Positions 36,324-50,489 of a DNA stretch of 64,000 nt are shown here, piece by piece. The position numbers and the translations under genes were made by a program. The DNA comes from Tillus elongatus (taxonomy: Eukaryota > Arthropoda > Insecta > Coleoptera > Cleridae), in NCBI GenBank assembly GCA_964006375.1, contig OZ023267.1:16255471-16319470 (forward strand), given 5' to 3'. How positions within the stretch are numbered: the stretch's first letter is position 1; each line of letters starts with the position of its first letter. The notes under the pieces were generated by a model that saw nothing but the letters and a program-made list of their open reading frames with translations, did no database searches and was not told where the DNA came from.

Positions 36324-37711
36324 ACAGCATCACTAACTTTACCCGTATATATTTGAAACTGGCACATATAACCCGTAGAATCGGCTAGTACCCAAACTTT
36401 ATATCTAAGTTTGGTCGGTTTCATCGGCATGTACGGCCGGATGTTAGTTCGTCCTTTGAATTTGATCATCGATTCATCGATTAATTGGTATTCACTTGGA
36501 TGTAATGCAGCAGCGAAAGTCTCTGATAATTTCGTCAGTAGTACTTTGTACAACTTATCAAACCCCACTTCGTCTTTCTTGGGTTGCAAAGCAGTATCAT
36601 TCAGATGTAAGTTGGTAAGTAGCCATGAAAATATGTTCCTTGAAATTGCAGAAGTTATATATAAGTCTATCATTTCTTCTCTGGATGACCAGTAATCTCG
36701 ATAGCTAGGAATCTTCTCAAAGTCATGATCATATTTACTCCGAAGTATTAGTAGGTACATATGGTTTTTGGCAATTTTGCTGGACAACGTACAAGGTAGT
36801 TTGAAACACAAGATGATTTATAAGCTCTTCTGGGAACCGATGAAGAAACATATCTTGTGGGCTCTCCACACTTTCTGGCACATTAGGACCAGTTTGCTTC
36901 GAAAATGTTTATACTATAGTAGTGAACTGAGGATCGTTTGTCCAGGAAATTGAACCTCTATATAGTTTAGTACGGACAATGAGATGTCATCAACAGGCTC
37001 ATAGTCACTATCTTGTACATGTTTGTCTAATTCGTATCAGATTTCCATTGATTCTATATCAAACAGTTCTTGGCTTGGATCTGGCAGCTCTTCTTGATTT
37101 GAAAGTTCAGCTTCTTCCTCATCTACATCAGATATGATAGATTCAATATTGCTGGGAATATCGTTCAAAATTGCCCAAATGTCTCTTTGAGACATTGCCT
37201 CTAAGTCTTCAAACGTCCACTTATCTTTACAACCTACAAAATAATAGCACGTTAGCCCGGTGGTTATCAGCAGTGGCCACACATATTACATGTCATGCGA
37301 AGACATTATAATCAGACACTGAAGCAATTAAACTAATAATGTGTTTGTTTGATAATATTTCATAACTTACCAAATATTTTTCAGAATATTTTCCCATGAA
37401 AATCACAAAAACTGGTATAATACAAACTTAACATGCACACGTGAAAAACGCGCGGGAGATAATGACTAATTCCAGACGAATTAAGATTGAACAATTGAAT
37501 AAATGCGACTAACAGTTACTAGTGGACATAGGCAGCCCATTATACATCATGGCAGTCATTGGAAACCAGTTGGCATTGCTACCACCGATTTCATAGAAGG
37601 TGGTTTCTGTCACTAACCAGTTGTCTTCAAAGGGTTAAAAGAAACACGTATTAGAAATTTCATTTAAGCTATATAAAATATTTCCAGTAAAAAACATAAT
37701 TCCTATTTAGA

Positions 37712-38260
37712 AAAGTAAAATATCTGCCAAAATTATAAACGTAGCAGTTATTTTTCCTTTTTAATCGCCAGTATGATTTCGTTTTAGTCAACCTAAGCAA
37801 ACCGGTTTTTCCATATCAATATTAACAAAATATCTGCTGAACATTATAATTTCAGACTCCAAGGTGACAAAGTTATTTAGGCGTTTTAAACAAAAATGAA
37901 ATCTTGTTCAAAACGTATAAAATCTGTGCATTATTGTTTCTACAAGTGTCAAAATAAAACAAAAACACGAAATCTGAAGAAAGAAGAGCAAATCCTTGAC
38001 GGCTTGTCACAAGATGAAATTTCGGGACGTAGCAATTGCGTTATGGTAGCGAATTTTCATTAAATGCTTCAAATTTGTATAACTCAATTTTCTATAAACC
38101 TAGAAGGTTGAGTTTTTTTGGAGTAAGGTATTTACGAGAGCTACGTACCTACCAAAGTTGATCAAAATAACTTGGTTATTTTTTGGAGATACAAAATTTT
38201 TTTTCGGGAAAATTATGTTTCTATTTTTTTTTTAGAAAAACTGGTCCGATAGGGCTGGCA
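37712..38260. repeat. Repeat S start plus R fragment
   Basis: 37712-37800 matches the start of repeat S (27335). From 38025, gacgtagcaattgcgttatg and gcgaattttcattaaatgct are the R terminal unit in forward sense, fading out near 38260. Confidence 0.6.
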
Positions 38261-38734
38261 TACCCTGCATGCTTCTATGGGGATGAAATATAACAATCAT
38301 GCCAAGGTTTCCATATAAACAAGGTAGGGTCGTGTTACACATTATTGTTCAAAAAATATAAATATTTTCCGAAAATACACGGGTAAACGTGCTGATTTCA
38401 AATCAGCAGCTTTTCTTTCCAGTAGTAGCCTATGAAGTTGTCATCCGTTTTAAGGATTTACACGGAGACTGTGACTAAAGAATAAAACTTTTATTAAGTT
38501 CATCAACTTAAACACTTTCAACACTCACAAATTGATTTCACTGCTTTATACTTTGAACTTTAAGGACATATTTTATTTGAAGTCAGATTTTATGGATATT
38601 TTCAACTTTGATGTAGGCAATTTGACTAAAAAGACCATTTCTGCAGTAATTATGACCATATGGCCAATCAGAAAGCCATTTTAGGTTATCTTAATGCGCA
38701 AAATATTTCATGTGTTCCATTGCAGTTAGATTGG

Positions 38735-38811
<77 letters not shown>
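38735..38811. repeat. (TA)n microsatellite, array 6
   Basis: About 38 TA units. No R sequence was recognised directly around it. Confidence 0.95.
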
Positions 38812-38813
<2 letters not shown>

Positions 38814-38814
38814 G

Positions 38815-39235
38815 TAATCTGGACCTCATAAGAAGACCTCCAATATACTATACCACAGAGACGTATTGCAAATTAATATTAGGTAACGAATTACATTAAA
38901 ATAGGTATTTTAGATATCTGGATTTGGTAGTCAGTTTTCAGTCCAATTCAGGGCACACTTCGACCTAAAAATTACCAACTGGGAAATTGAAACTCAAAAC
39001 TATATTTATTGATATATAGGTAAAATTGAACCACACTTTTCCCAATTTAGTTACTTGTAAGTTACTGGCTTAAGAGTAATTTTAGTAGTCAAAAATATGC
39101 AAACTAGGAGCTGAATTCTCAAATTTGTAGTGATTTTGACAATAAAGCCAACATTTTGGTGAATTATAACTAAATTACAACTTGGTTAGGTTATTTGGAC
39201 TAAAGCGCTGGTTAACATGCCTTAATTTGTTGCTT
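38815..39235. other. Intronic stretch between two (TA)n arrays
   Basis: AT-rich, no gene or element recognised. Confidence 0.35.
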
Positions 39236-39339
<104 letters not shown>

Positions 39340-39934
39340 CATCCATCTAAAAGCAGAGCACCTTTGGCAAAATTTATTTATTTATATATTTAACGAAACA
39401 TACTGGATAAGAGCCTGATATTTTATATTGTGATGCCGTAGATCTTTAAAGAATGCCCTGAAATTTAAAGGCGCCCTTGTTGACGGTTCTCTTGCGGTGC
39501 AATTGAATGAGTACTGAAGCTGCAATAAAATAGAAAATGACTTCGATGACAAGGCGACATTGCATCTATAGTGTAATGCGATAAAAAAAGGCTTAAATTG
39601 CACTAAAAGCATTTCTAATTTGACGCTAAATAAGCTGCATTAATGTTATAAAATTAGAAAAATGTTATAAAATTTATCGGAGACCATAAATTACTTTCGT
39701 TATAAGTGGATTAGGTAGATTTTTTTAGATGTGATATATCCATCAAATGAGAAAAGAATATGATTTGCGGAGAGCTGCTTTATAGATATTAAAAAGTGGG
39801 AGGCTATTTCGTTGATGGCGTATCACGGGTAGAGCAGCTTTCTAATGTTATCGCTTTTTTTATTTGTTTCGTGCCGGGAGGAAATGAGCGTTATAGTGCG
39901 AAATTCAATTAGTGAGATTCCATTTACTACTAAC

Positions 39935-40019
39935 CGTAATGGTGGTAGACGCTGGGCTCCTGAGGGGCCAGTCGCTGGGCCTTCCTGAACCACTGCTCCG
40001 CTTCAGCTGCTCGACTCAC
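39935..40019 (-). CDS. TMTC-like TPR protein, third-last exon
   Basis: This is an internal coding exon of 85 nt, read on the minus strand. A polypyrimidine-containing acceptor ending in CAG lies at 40020-40022, and a GT donor (gttagtag) follows at 39934. It encodes 28 residues, VSRAAEAEQW then FRKAQRLAPQEPSVYHHY, plus the first base of a Gly codon (phase 1 end). The next exon begins with the two missing bases, so the phases agree. The A..WF.KA..LAP pattern is the second helix of a TPR unit. In the TMTC family such TPRs form the ER-lumenal C-terminal half of a multi-pass membrane protein linked to O-mannosylation of cadherins; that role is family knowledge, not visible here. I saw no upstream exon between 40.0 and 64.0 kb. 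Confidence 0.8.
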
Positions 40020-41635
40020 CTGAAACCAGAAATTGAAATATATTACAACGCGACAAACCACTGAGAAATAATGATGATGTAGATTCTTTCTGCCTTCTCG
40101 CCACTAGCTTAAATAATTTTAAAAAGTATTCCCCCCATTTATTTCGCGAACCAATTTGCTAAATGAAAACAGACGAAAAAACGCGTTACCAGGCATATTA
40201 ATTTCTTAGGGCACTAAATGTTCGCTGGTAATTTCGTAATGTATCAACCGATGATGAGGAAAAAGTCTATAGTCGGCTATGGTGGTTGATTATTTAACAG
40301 AACTGGATAATTTTAGGCTGTTAAAAGATACTCTGTTTAATTAATTTACATTCACATTTTACATGAATACTCTTTTAACTGTTACTGTTATACATTATAA
40401 AGCAATTATTTTTATTGTTATCCTTCGGACATCCAGAAAATAGGTCGACGTTATTACCATAAGAAACCGTTCTCTGATAGGCCCTATTATCGCTAGAGTG
40501 CTTTTTAATGTGATTCGAGAGGTTAAAAACTACTGAATTGTTCTGTTTTACCAACATAATAAAGTTCTGAACGCAGCAAGTGTGTTATGGCTAGATTTTT
40601 ACAAATAAACATATTAAATTAACAAACTCTGCAAGGGATAAATAAAAACAATGTGCCATGTTCCATTAAAATAACTTTATTGTGTGAAAATGTACAAAAA
40701 TTTCCAAAACTAAACTTAAAATGTTCCCGAAAAAACACGTTTCTTGGTCAACCTTATAGGTTAATAGCAAATTGAGCTGTTCAAATATGAACATTTGATC
40801 AAAATTCGCTACCATAACGCACTTGCTGCGTCCAGAATTTATTTTCTTACAAACATGCATTATATTTCGATGGAAAATGCAAAAATGCAATAACATAAGG
40901 CGTGTTTAATTTTAAAAAAGGAAATTTGTATCACCAACGACTTATGGACCAGCCTGTAATTGCAGAAATATTATTTTAAGATGTAGCTCAAGACACCCTA
41001 TAATTAATATATACAAATTTTCTTCACATCTTATATAATAACGGATATATTGAGCTTTATTAATTTTTTACGAAAATTCGACAAAAATTATATACCATCA
41101 AATGATAAACTCTATAGCTAAGGCTACTGCCAAGCATCAGAGAAAGGGTCTATTTGAAATGAATTTTCTGCAAATATTTTAGTAAAATGAAGGACAATGA
41201 CGGTTGAAACTAAGACTTTAGGGTTTGTAAAACATCCTTCTTGAGACATTTTATTTCTATAGCCCGTATTAGATTTAAGTTATTTGCCTAAATGTTGCCA
41301 ATTTTGACATTTTAAATCGCCACTTTGACGTTTTGAGGAAAACCCCAATTTATTTATTTTTAAATGCCTATAACTTTTTTGTCTTTTGACCTACATAGCT
41401 AAATTTTGGTAGGTAACTTACCCATAAGGATGTAAATCTGCGTACAAAATTTGGTTGCCCTTACTTTGTTAATTCCGGAGATATAATTTTTTTTCAAAAG
41501 AAAACACAAAATTTTCCGGGCAAACCTGGGCAGATTTTCCTGACTAACGAACTTATCCAAGCCATTTGCAAAAGGAATTTTTTCACCAAATTTGATTAAA
41601 ATTGGCCCATTATTTTTTGAGTTATCGGTGTGATA

Positions 41636-41775
<140 letters not shown>

Positions 41776-42033
41776 ATATAAAAATTGAAACTGACCCCGG
41801 ATATGTTTTCTGGGGGGCCTAATTAGCGCTCATTTGAAGAAATTTTTTCAAAATTCAAAAGTCTGGATCTCCTCATTAGTGAATTTTTTTAAGAAAATTC
41901 ACTAATAAAAAAGTCTGGAGACAGCAAGTGCGTTTTGGAAGTAGATTTTCATAAAAATGTCTTTAATAGCAAATATGTCTCTTTAATGCAAGTGGGCATC
42001 AATTTGGCCACCGGTATAACCTATATAGTAGAA

Positions 42034-44054
42034 CTAAGTGAAGATTGGAACCTGTGATGAGCACTGATAAGTACACTTGGAGAGCCCAAATCACCACAAC
42101 ACATTTTAAAAAGACCTGACGATCGTTTCACTAACCAAGTTAGCGTCATCAGAGGATGAAACATTCTAAATACTTAAAAAACTAACATCAACTTATATAC
42201 CGGATCTCAGGTACAGAGATCGAACCGAGATGAGACACTAGTCGTAGGCAAATTCCACAGTGTATTGTATTTTTATCGCCTGACCAGGTCTTTGCGCTAT
42301 CCTTATTGCTTTATTTAAAAGTGTCCATCTGTAATAGTCTTGAGAAAGTTCAACGACCGCTAAATTAACAACGGTTCCTTTGGCGGCAATAAACTGTATA
42401 CTTGTTATCGGTAAAAACGTGCCGAAAACGTGGGAATTTTATTTAGCAAAGTAATCTATCAAGTGACTCGTAATTGGCGCTGGTGCACTGTTCATACATT
42501 CTTCGTTGCAACTATATTTCGCAATATATACGCTCTCAAACCCATTCAGCTGACCTGGTTTTCTAACATTTTTTATTAATTCCAGATTTTTTTTATCAAC
42601 GTGATGATTACTATCCCAAATATGTCGGGCGACGGCAGACTTATCTACAGTACCGTAACGTAATTGGGATATGTGTTCTTTGAATCTGATTCCAATCGAT
42701 CTTTTTGTTTGTCCGACGTATTTAAGATTACAATCTTTACAACTTATTTCATAAATTCCCGACATTATTTCCGCGCTATCCTTGTCTTTTGGATTACCCA
42801 GAAAGTTTTTTAAAGTATTTGTTGTTGAAAATGCTACCTGTAAGTCGACTTTTAAAAAAATGTTGTCTAGACCCCTCGTGATTCTAGGTTCAAATGGTAA
42901 GCAAACAAAGTTTTTTTCCGATTTTTCTCTTCTGAACGTCGTTAATTCCGTCACCATTTTCTTTGTTTTCTGTTTGTTGATTAATTTTTCCACTAAGCCA
43001 GCAGTGTATCCGTTATATTCGGCCACGTTCCTAATATAATTTAATTCTTTGGTATATATACTTTTGTTTAAAGGAAACATAATTAACCGATTTACTAAAA
43101 AATTCAGACTGGCCATTTTTTGTGCGTACGTATGATGTGAGTCGCTCGGGATGTAGCTTAAGGCAGTGGTTTCTTTTCTATAGACATCGAATTCTAAAAT
43201 GTCTTTATTCTTGATAACTAGTACATCTAGAAAGGGTAGTTTATTATTAGTTTCTAATTCGTGGGTAAATTTTATAGAATCAAATTTATTGTTTAATTTG
43301 GCAATAAAATCTTCTATTCTGCAAATGTTTGTGTTAAACACCGCGAAAATATCATCCACGTAACGACACCACACTCTAGGGAAATAACCACTTTCACTTT
43401 CAAGATCCGTTTCAAATCTGCTCATGAAAAGGTCTGCAATAAATGGCGATAGCGGATTTCCCATTGCCGTGCCTTGTGTTTGTTGAAAAAATTCATTGTT
43501 GAATTGAAAAATATTTTGTTTGATGCAAAGGTTTGTTAGAGTTAAATACTCCCTGCAGACATTTTCATTTATGTTATTAATTTTTAGCAACTGCTCTAAA
43601 TATGTTAAAGTTTGCTCCGTGGGAACGCTAGGAAACAATGAGTTCACATCGAGCGAAATTAAAACCTCGCCTTCGGTCAATTTAATCTCTTTGATCTTAT
43701 CAATAAATTCAAGAGAATTTGTTACTGAAAAACATTTCTGTTTTACAGGCAAGCCCTTAAACTCATCTGTCAACCACTTAGCTAAATTATAAGTCGGGGA
43801 ATCTATAGCCGAAACAATAGGTCTAATTGAATTTCCCGGTTTATGAATTTTTGGGAGACCGTACTTCTTGGGAATTTTCGGATTAGAAACTTGTAACTTT
43901 CTTCCTAAGTCTTTTGATATGAGATTTTGACAACTTTTTAGACTATTTTTAACGTCCGAAATCATTTTTGGTAGCGGGTTTTTATTTAGTTTTTTATACG
44001 GTCCTGTCGCTATGGCGTTATACATTCTATCTTTATAATCGTTTTTGTCCAAAA
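42034..44054 (-). mobile_element. Penelope-like element, 5'-truncated
   Basis: This is bounded by the 13-bp target duplication CTATATAGTAGAA (42021-42033 and 44055-44067), which occurs once in other R copies. It carries RT and GIY-YIG domains and a hammerhead-like 3' region, all in the same sense. The N-terminal part of the protein and any upstream terminal repeat are missing. The ATG at 44079 belongs to the host R repeat, not to the element. Confidence 0.93.
42112..42160 (-). ncRNA. Hammerhead-ribozyme-like motif of the Penelope-like element
   Basis: On the minus strand: CCT (stem I), CTGATGA, C, stem II GCTAAC-TTG-GTTAGT, GAAAC, tetraloop GATC, GTC, then AGG closing stem I. The core is canonical except for one extra pyrimidine after CTGATGA. 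Stem III is the minimal AC/GT type. It lies ~280 bp downstream of the PLE stop codon, as expected for hammerheads in Penelope-like elements. Confidence 0.65.
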
Positions 44055-44079
44055 CTATATAGTAGAAACAATGTACCAT
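42439..44079 (-). CDS. Penelope-like RT/GIY-YIG protein, N-truncated open frame
   Basis: A 546-codon open frame; the element's own part begins at about 44054 (LDKNDYKDRMYN). Domains in order: KYGLPKIHKPGNSIRPIVSA (RT finger), ISLDVNSLFPSVPTEQTLTY (first catalytic Asp region), QTQGTAMGNPLSPFIADLFM, WCRYVDDIFAVFN (YVDD), KLPFLDVLV. Then comes the GIY-YIG endonuclease near the C-terminus: GIYEISCKDCNLKYVGQTKR, SIGIRFKEHISQL, and SAVARHIWDSNHHVD. Penelope-like enzymes prime reverse transcription at nicked or free DNA ends. This copy has no internal stop, so it is young, but it lacks the N-terminus and probably its promoter repeat. Confidence 0.9.
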   Translation of the reverse strand: MVHCFYYIVLDKNDYKDRMYNAIATGPYKKLNKNPLPKMISDVKNSLKSCQNLISKDLGRKLQVSNPKIPKKYGLPKIHKPGNSIRPIVSAIDSPTYNLAKWLTDEFKGLPVKQKCFSVTNSLEFIDKIKEIKLTEGEVLISLDVNSLFPSVPTEQTLTYLEQLLKINNINENVCREYLTLTNLCIKQNIFQFNNEFFQQTQGTAMGNPLSPFIADLFMSRFETDLESESGYFPRVWCRYVDDIFAVFNTNICRIEDFIAKLNNKFDSIKFTHELETNNKLPFLDVLVIKNKDILEFDVYRKETTALSYIPSDSHHTYAQKMASLNFLVNRLIMFPLNKSIYTKELNYIRNVAEYNGYTAGLVEKLINKQKTKKMVTELTTFRREKSEKNFVCLPFEPRITRGLDNIFLKVDLQVAFSTTNTLKNFLGNPKDKDSAEIMSGIYEISCKDCNLKYVGQTKRSIGIRFKEHISQLRYGTVDKSAVARHIWDSNHHVDKKNLELIKNVRKPGQLNGFESVYIAKYSCNEECMNSAPAPITSHLIDYFAK

Positions 44080-44963
44080 GTTTTATAAAAATAACTTATT
44101 GTTTGAAAATGTACAAAGATTTTCCGAAAATAAAATTAAAATGTTTCCGAGAAAACTCGCTGCCTAGCCGACGAACCTTATTTTAATAGCAAATTGAGTT
44201 ATTGAATTTTGAAGCATTTAATGAAAATTCGCTACCAAAACGCACTTACTGCGTCTCGGTTTTTTTCAAACATGCATCATATTTCGTTGAAAAATGCAAA
44301 AATGCAATAAGAAATGTTAAAAAAATTTGTAGGTATCACCAACGACTTATGGGATTGTCATTTATAAGATGCAGCTCAAGACACCCTATAAGTAATGTAT
44401 ACATTTTTTCTCGTATCGTGCATCATACAAATTTTTAGTTTGAGCTTTACCGTAGAAATGCTTCACTCTGTATATATGTAAATAGATAAAAAATAATACT
44501 AAACCCGGATAATGATTCTAGGGATCCTAGTTCGCACTCATTTGAAGAAGTCTTTTTAAAATTCAATAGTCGCGGTCTCCCCATTTACGAATCTTTTTTA
44601 CGAAAATTAGCTAAAAAGTATAGACCGTTAAACCATAAACTCAACTGAAACTACTGCCAGAGCCCCTCGGGGGAACCTGTAACCCCTAGAGGGCGCGTCC
44701 TCAGGTGGCGCATCGAGGAATGCCTCTCAGATATGAGTGGTAGGAGGGAAATGAAATACCTCCCGCGGACCAACAGGTACAGTAGCGTCTGACTCAGAGT
44801 GGGCGGCTAAGAACAGCGTCTGACCCAGAATGGGCGGCTGGAGTCCCAAACTCACCAAGACGTCTAGCCAACGTGGTGTTTTATGGCTAAATACCCCCTA
44901 TGATCATGTCAGATGTAAAAACTGAACTACCCCAGGCGAGTAGAAAAGTATTGCGTTAAAACA

Positions 44964-45102
44964 GTGATTGAAAAGACCATCGAATATGGAAGACCACTTG
45001 CCCTTGCTTTTGTGGACTTCCACAAGGCTTTCGTGGAGCTGGACGCAGTGTTGCAGTCCCTGGAAGCATGCCGTATTGACTATCGCTACACCAAACTAAT
45101 CT

Positions 45103-45187
<85 letters not shown>

Positions 45188-46134
45188 ATCCTACTCTTGT
45201 GTTAAAACTACATGAAAACAAGAATCCTATAAAAATTGGGAGAGGATTACGCCAGGGAGATACGATGTCTCCAAAACTGTTTATCACCGTCCTGGAGTAT
45301 GTGTTCAAGAAACTAGATTGGGACCAAAAAGGTCTAAGAATAGATGGCCCAAGTCTGTCAAACTTACGGTTTGCAGACGATATTGTGTTGCTAGCTGACA
45401 ACTTGAAAGATATTAGAGTGATGCTACAGGAACTTTGGGAGGTCTATGCAACAGTAGGTCTAAAAATGAACATCGCAAAAACAAAATTTATGACAAACCT
45501 CGTCCCTGGTAACAACCTAATTATTGAAAACTCTGAGGTGGAATGGGTAGACAAATACACATATTTGGGCCACGAGATAAACATATCCAAAATCAACCAA
45601 ACATGCGAGATAAACAGAAGAGTTATACTCTCCTGGACGGCTTACGGCAAACTTAGAGACGTTTTCAGAAGCGACCTTCCGATATGCTTGAAAAGAAAAG
45701 TTTTCAACCAATGTGTTCTACCGGTTATGACCTACGGCGCCGAAACACTAACCCTTAGCAACGCTTCTGCTAAGAAACTGAAAGTAACACAGCGCAAAAT
45801 GGAGAGGTCGATGCTTGGCGTTTCGTTACGTGACCACATTAGAAATGAAGAATTACGCAGAAGAACAGGAGTGACTGATGTGATCGTACATGTGGCAAAA
45901 CTCAAGTGGAAGTGGACGGAACATGTGGCTCGCATGGAAGATAATAAGTGGACAAAACGATTACTTGAATGGAGACCCAGATCCGATAAAAGAAGCAGAG
46001 AAAGACCACCAACTCGCTGGACAGACGACATTACGAAAATTACAAAAAACTGGATTCGTAGCGCTCAAGGCAGAAAAGAATGGACTCAACTAGGGGAGGC
46101 CTATGTCCAGCAGTGGACGCAAAGGGCTGATTGA
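44964..46134 (+). pseudogene. RTE reverse transcriptase, split by a (TA)n array
   Basis: 44964-45106 encodes LALAFVDFHKAFVELDAVLQ (RT motif A). After the TA array, 45185-46134 continues in another frame: GRGLRQGDTMSPKLFITVLE (motif B), LRFADDIVLLADN (FADD), MNIAKTKFMTN, YTYLGHEINI, VLPVMTYGAETLTLS, and the C-terminal RPPTRWTDDITKITKNW with YVQQWTQRAD. 311 codons remain open after the microsatellite, so the disruption is recent relative to decay. Confidence 0.87.
45107..45184. repeat. (TA)n microsatellite, array 9, inside RTE coding sequence
   Basis: About 39 TA units sit between Asn-Ile-Tyr and Lys-Asp-Pro-Thr codons of the RT. The frame before and after differs by one base. Confidence 0.95.
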
Positions 46135-46624
46135 TGATGATGATGATGACTGCCAAAGCATCAGAAAAAAGGTCTATTTGAAATGAATTTTCTGGAAATA
46201 TTTTGGCAAAATGGTTAATGACGGTGGAAGCTGAAATCTGTTTCAGGTTCTTTGCCTAAATCTTACCAATTTTAACGTTTAAAATCACGACTTTGACGTT
46301 TTGGGGGAAAGGCCTTTTTTTAAATGCCTAAACTTTTTTTGTCTTCTGACTTAGAGACCTCGATTTTGGCATGTGGTTTACTTTTTGTAATGCAAACACG
46401 CGTACTAAATTTGGTTGCACTTACTTTGTTATTTCCGGAGATAGAAAACATTTCCGAAAGAAAATGCACAATTTTCCGAAAGAAAACGCAAAATTTTCCG
46501 GGAAAACCTTGGCCGATTTTTCTGACTAACGAACTTGTCCAAATCACTTGCAAAAGGAAGGTGCTTACCAAACTTTATAAAAATCATCCCATTCTTTTTT
46601 GAGTTATCGGTGTGATATACACAC

Positions 46625-47155
46625 AATCTTCACTTAAACTTACAGAATTTAGCTCAAGGCTTTCTTAAATTATTTTGTTTACAAAACCGTTCGAGATACA
46701 AAGACATTGCCTGTCTTTTTAAAACGCTTGTTGGTAAAGAAATGAACAAATATAAATTTGACATTTTTGATGTCTACTTAAAGGTTGTTTTGATTTTAAT
46801 ATTTGGCGTATTAACAGTGGAACTAAAAAAAATTGACCGCCATTTTAAAATAAATGTAAAAGAATCTCAAAATAGGGTTGCATTACAATTTTTCAGAAAA
46901 TACATTTTCGATTAGTTTTTGTATTTTGAACAAAGAAACCTCCAGCGTTATCGCTATGTGGCTGATTTTCTAAAGACTTTATTTTACTCTTTCAAATACA
47001 TTATGTATCAACGCGTTTTGAAACGTCTCGAAGCGGTTTATTGGTTAAAAGCTCTTTCATGCAATTTGAAAAAAGTATCTCATTATAATGTATCTATTTC
47101 TACAATGTCAATTTGATGGTATAGTGAGAAAGCTTGTCGTTTTTTTATTTAAGAT
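46625..47155. other. Stretch without recognisable gene
   Basis: AT-rich; a 65-codon frame at 46919-47116 has no recognisable domain. Confidence 0.35.
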
Positions 47156-47289
47156 GTCCTTCTGTATTTTTTAGCGAATTTTCTTTAAAAAATTCACTTA
47201 TGAGGAGATCTTGATTTTTTTTTAAATGTCTTCAAATGAGCGCAAACTAGGACCCCTAAAACCCATATCCGGAGTCAGTTACAATTTTA

Positions 47290-49408
<2,119 letters not shown>

Positions 49409-50489
49409 CCCGGAAAATTTTGTGTCTCCTTTCAGAAAAAATTATATCTCCGGTGATAACAAAGTAAGGGCAACCAAATTTGGTACCCACGTACCAAAGG
49501 TCTGTAACTTAAAGGACAAAAGAGTTATAGGCATTTTAAGAAAAAAATGGGGTTTTCTCAAAACGTCAAAGTCGCGATTTGAAACGTCAAAATTCGCAAC
49601 ATTTAGGCAAAGAATCCGAAACAAATACGGATTATAGAAAGAAAATGTCGCAAGAAGAGTGTTCTACAAACCCTTAGGTTTCACAGCTTCAACCGCCATT
49701 GTCCTTCATTTTACTAAAATGTTTACAGAAAATTCATATCAACTAGACCCTTTCTTCGATGCTTTAGCTGTAGGTTTAGTTAAGTTTGTGGTTTAACTGT
49801 CTATAATTTTTAGCTAATTTTCGTAGAAAAAATTCGTTATTGGCCGCGACTTATCAATTTTTAAAAGATTTTTTCCAATGAGCACAAACTAGGCCCCCCT
49901 ACAATCCAAATCCAGGTTTACTTTCAGTATTTATCTGTTTGTATATATACAAGTTGACGCATTTCTACAGCAAAACTCAAAATAATTATTATTATACAAA
50001 ATACGACAAAAAATTGTATACGTTAATTATAGGGTGTCTTAAGCTGCATCTTATAAAAATATTTTGGCAATCACAGGATAGTCCATAAGTCGTTGGTGAG
50101 CCCAACAATTGTGTTTTTCGAACACCCTTATATTATTGCATTTTTTTATTTTTATTGAAATATGATGCATGTTTGTAAGAAAAAAGACGTAGTAAGTGCG
50201 TTTTGGTAGCGAATTTTCATTAAATCCTTCAAATTTCGATAATTCAATTTGCTATAAACCTAAGGTTTGTTGGATAGGAAACCAGTTTTCGCGGAAACAT
50301 TTTAAGTTTATTTTCTTAAAATTTGTGTACATTTTCAAACAATAAGTATTTTTGATAAAATATGGTACTCTGTTTCTACTATATAAGCTATACCGGTAAC
50401 TAGATTGGAGCCTGCTTGCATTGGAGAGACATATTTGCTATTAAAAACATTTTTATGAAAATTTACTTAAATAACGCACTTGCTGGTTC

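Larger units (their letters stand above)
34485..37282 (-). pseudogene. piggyBac transposase, split by LINE and frameshifted
   Basis: Minus strand. N-terminal acidic region at 37282-37037 (WAILNDIPSNIESIISDVDE). The DDE domain at 36811-36324 contains YSREEMIDLY-like sequence and LIDESMIKFKGRTNIRPYMP (first Asp), then LRYKVWVLADSTGYMCQFQI. Beyond the LINE insertion: VYFDNFFNSG (second Asp), a stop, LQQDLLQDRIYSCGTVRRGR, then MGYVDKFDMYKSWPENR (third Asp) in another frame. The C-terminal Cys-rich zinc-binding tail (CANCS, CSICNVGLC) lies at 34485-34640. All three catalytic Asp are readable, but in different frames; the protein is dead. The 238-codon plus-strand frame here is antisense. Confidence 0.88.
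34323..37634 (-). mobile_element. piggyBac-type DNA transposon with nested LINE
   Basis: Both ends are visible: CCCTTTGAGGACA at 34323-34335 and its inverse (one mismatch) at 37622-37634, each flanked by the diagnostic TTAA (34319-34322 and 37635-37638). The encoded transposase is on the minus strand. Without the LINE insertion the element would be ~2.3 kb. It sits in the 22.9-kb TMTC-like intron, next to the LINE at 32.6-34.2 kb. Confidence 0.93.
44660..46148 (+). mobile_element. RTE-type LINE with internal deletion
   Basis: This is inserted in the R block with a short target duplication ACTGCCA (44653-44659 and 46149-46155). The 5' part (44660-44945) is GC-rich and non-coding, with a ~45-bp tandem pair (cagcgtctgactcagagtgg / cagcgtctgacccagaatgg). 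It jumps directly into RT (EKTIEYGRPLALAFVDFHKA), so the endonuclease is deleted. A (TA)n array interrupts the RT. The 3' end is the (gat)n tail typical of RTE. Confidence 0.87.
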
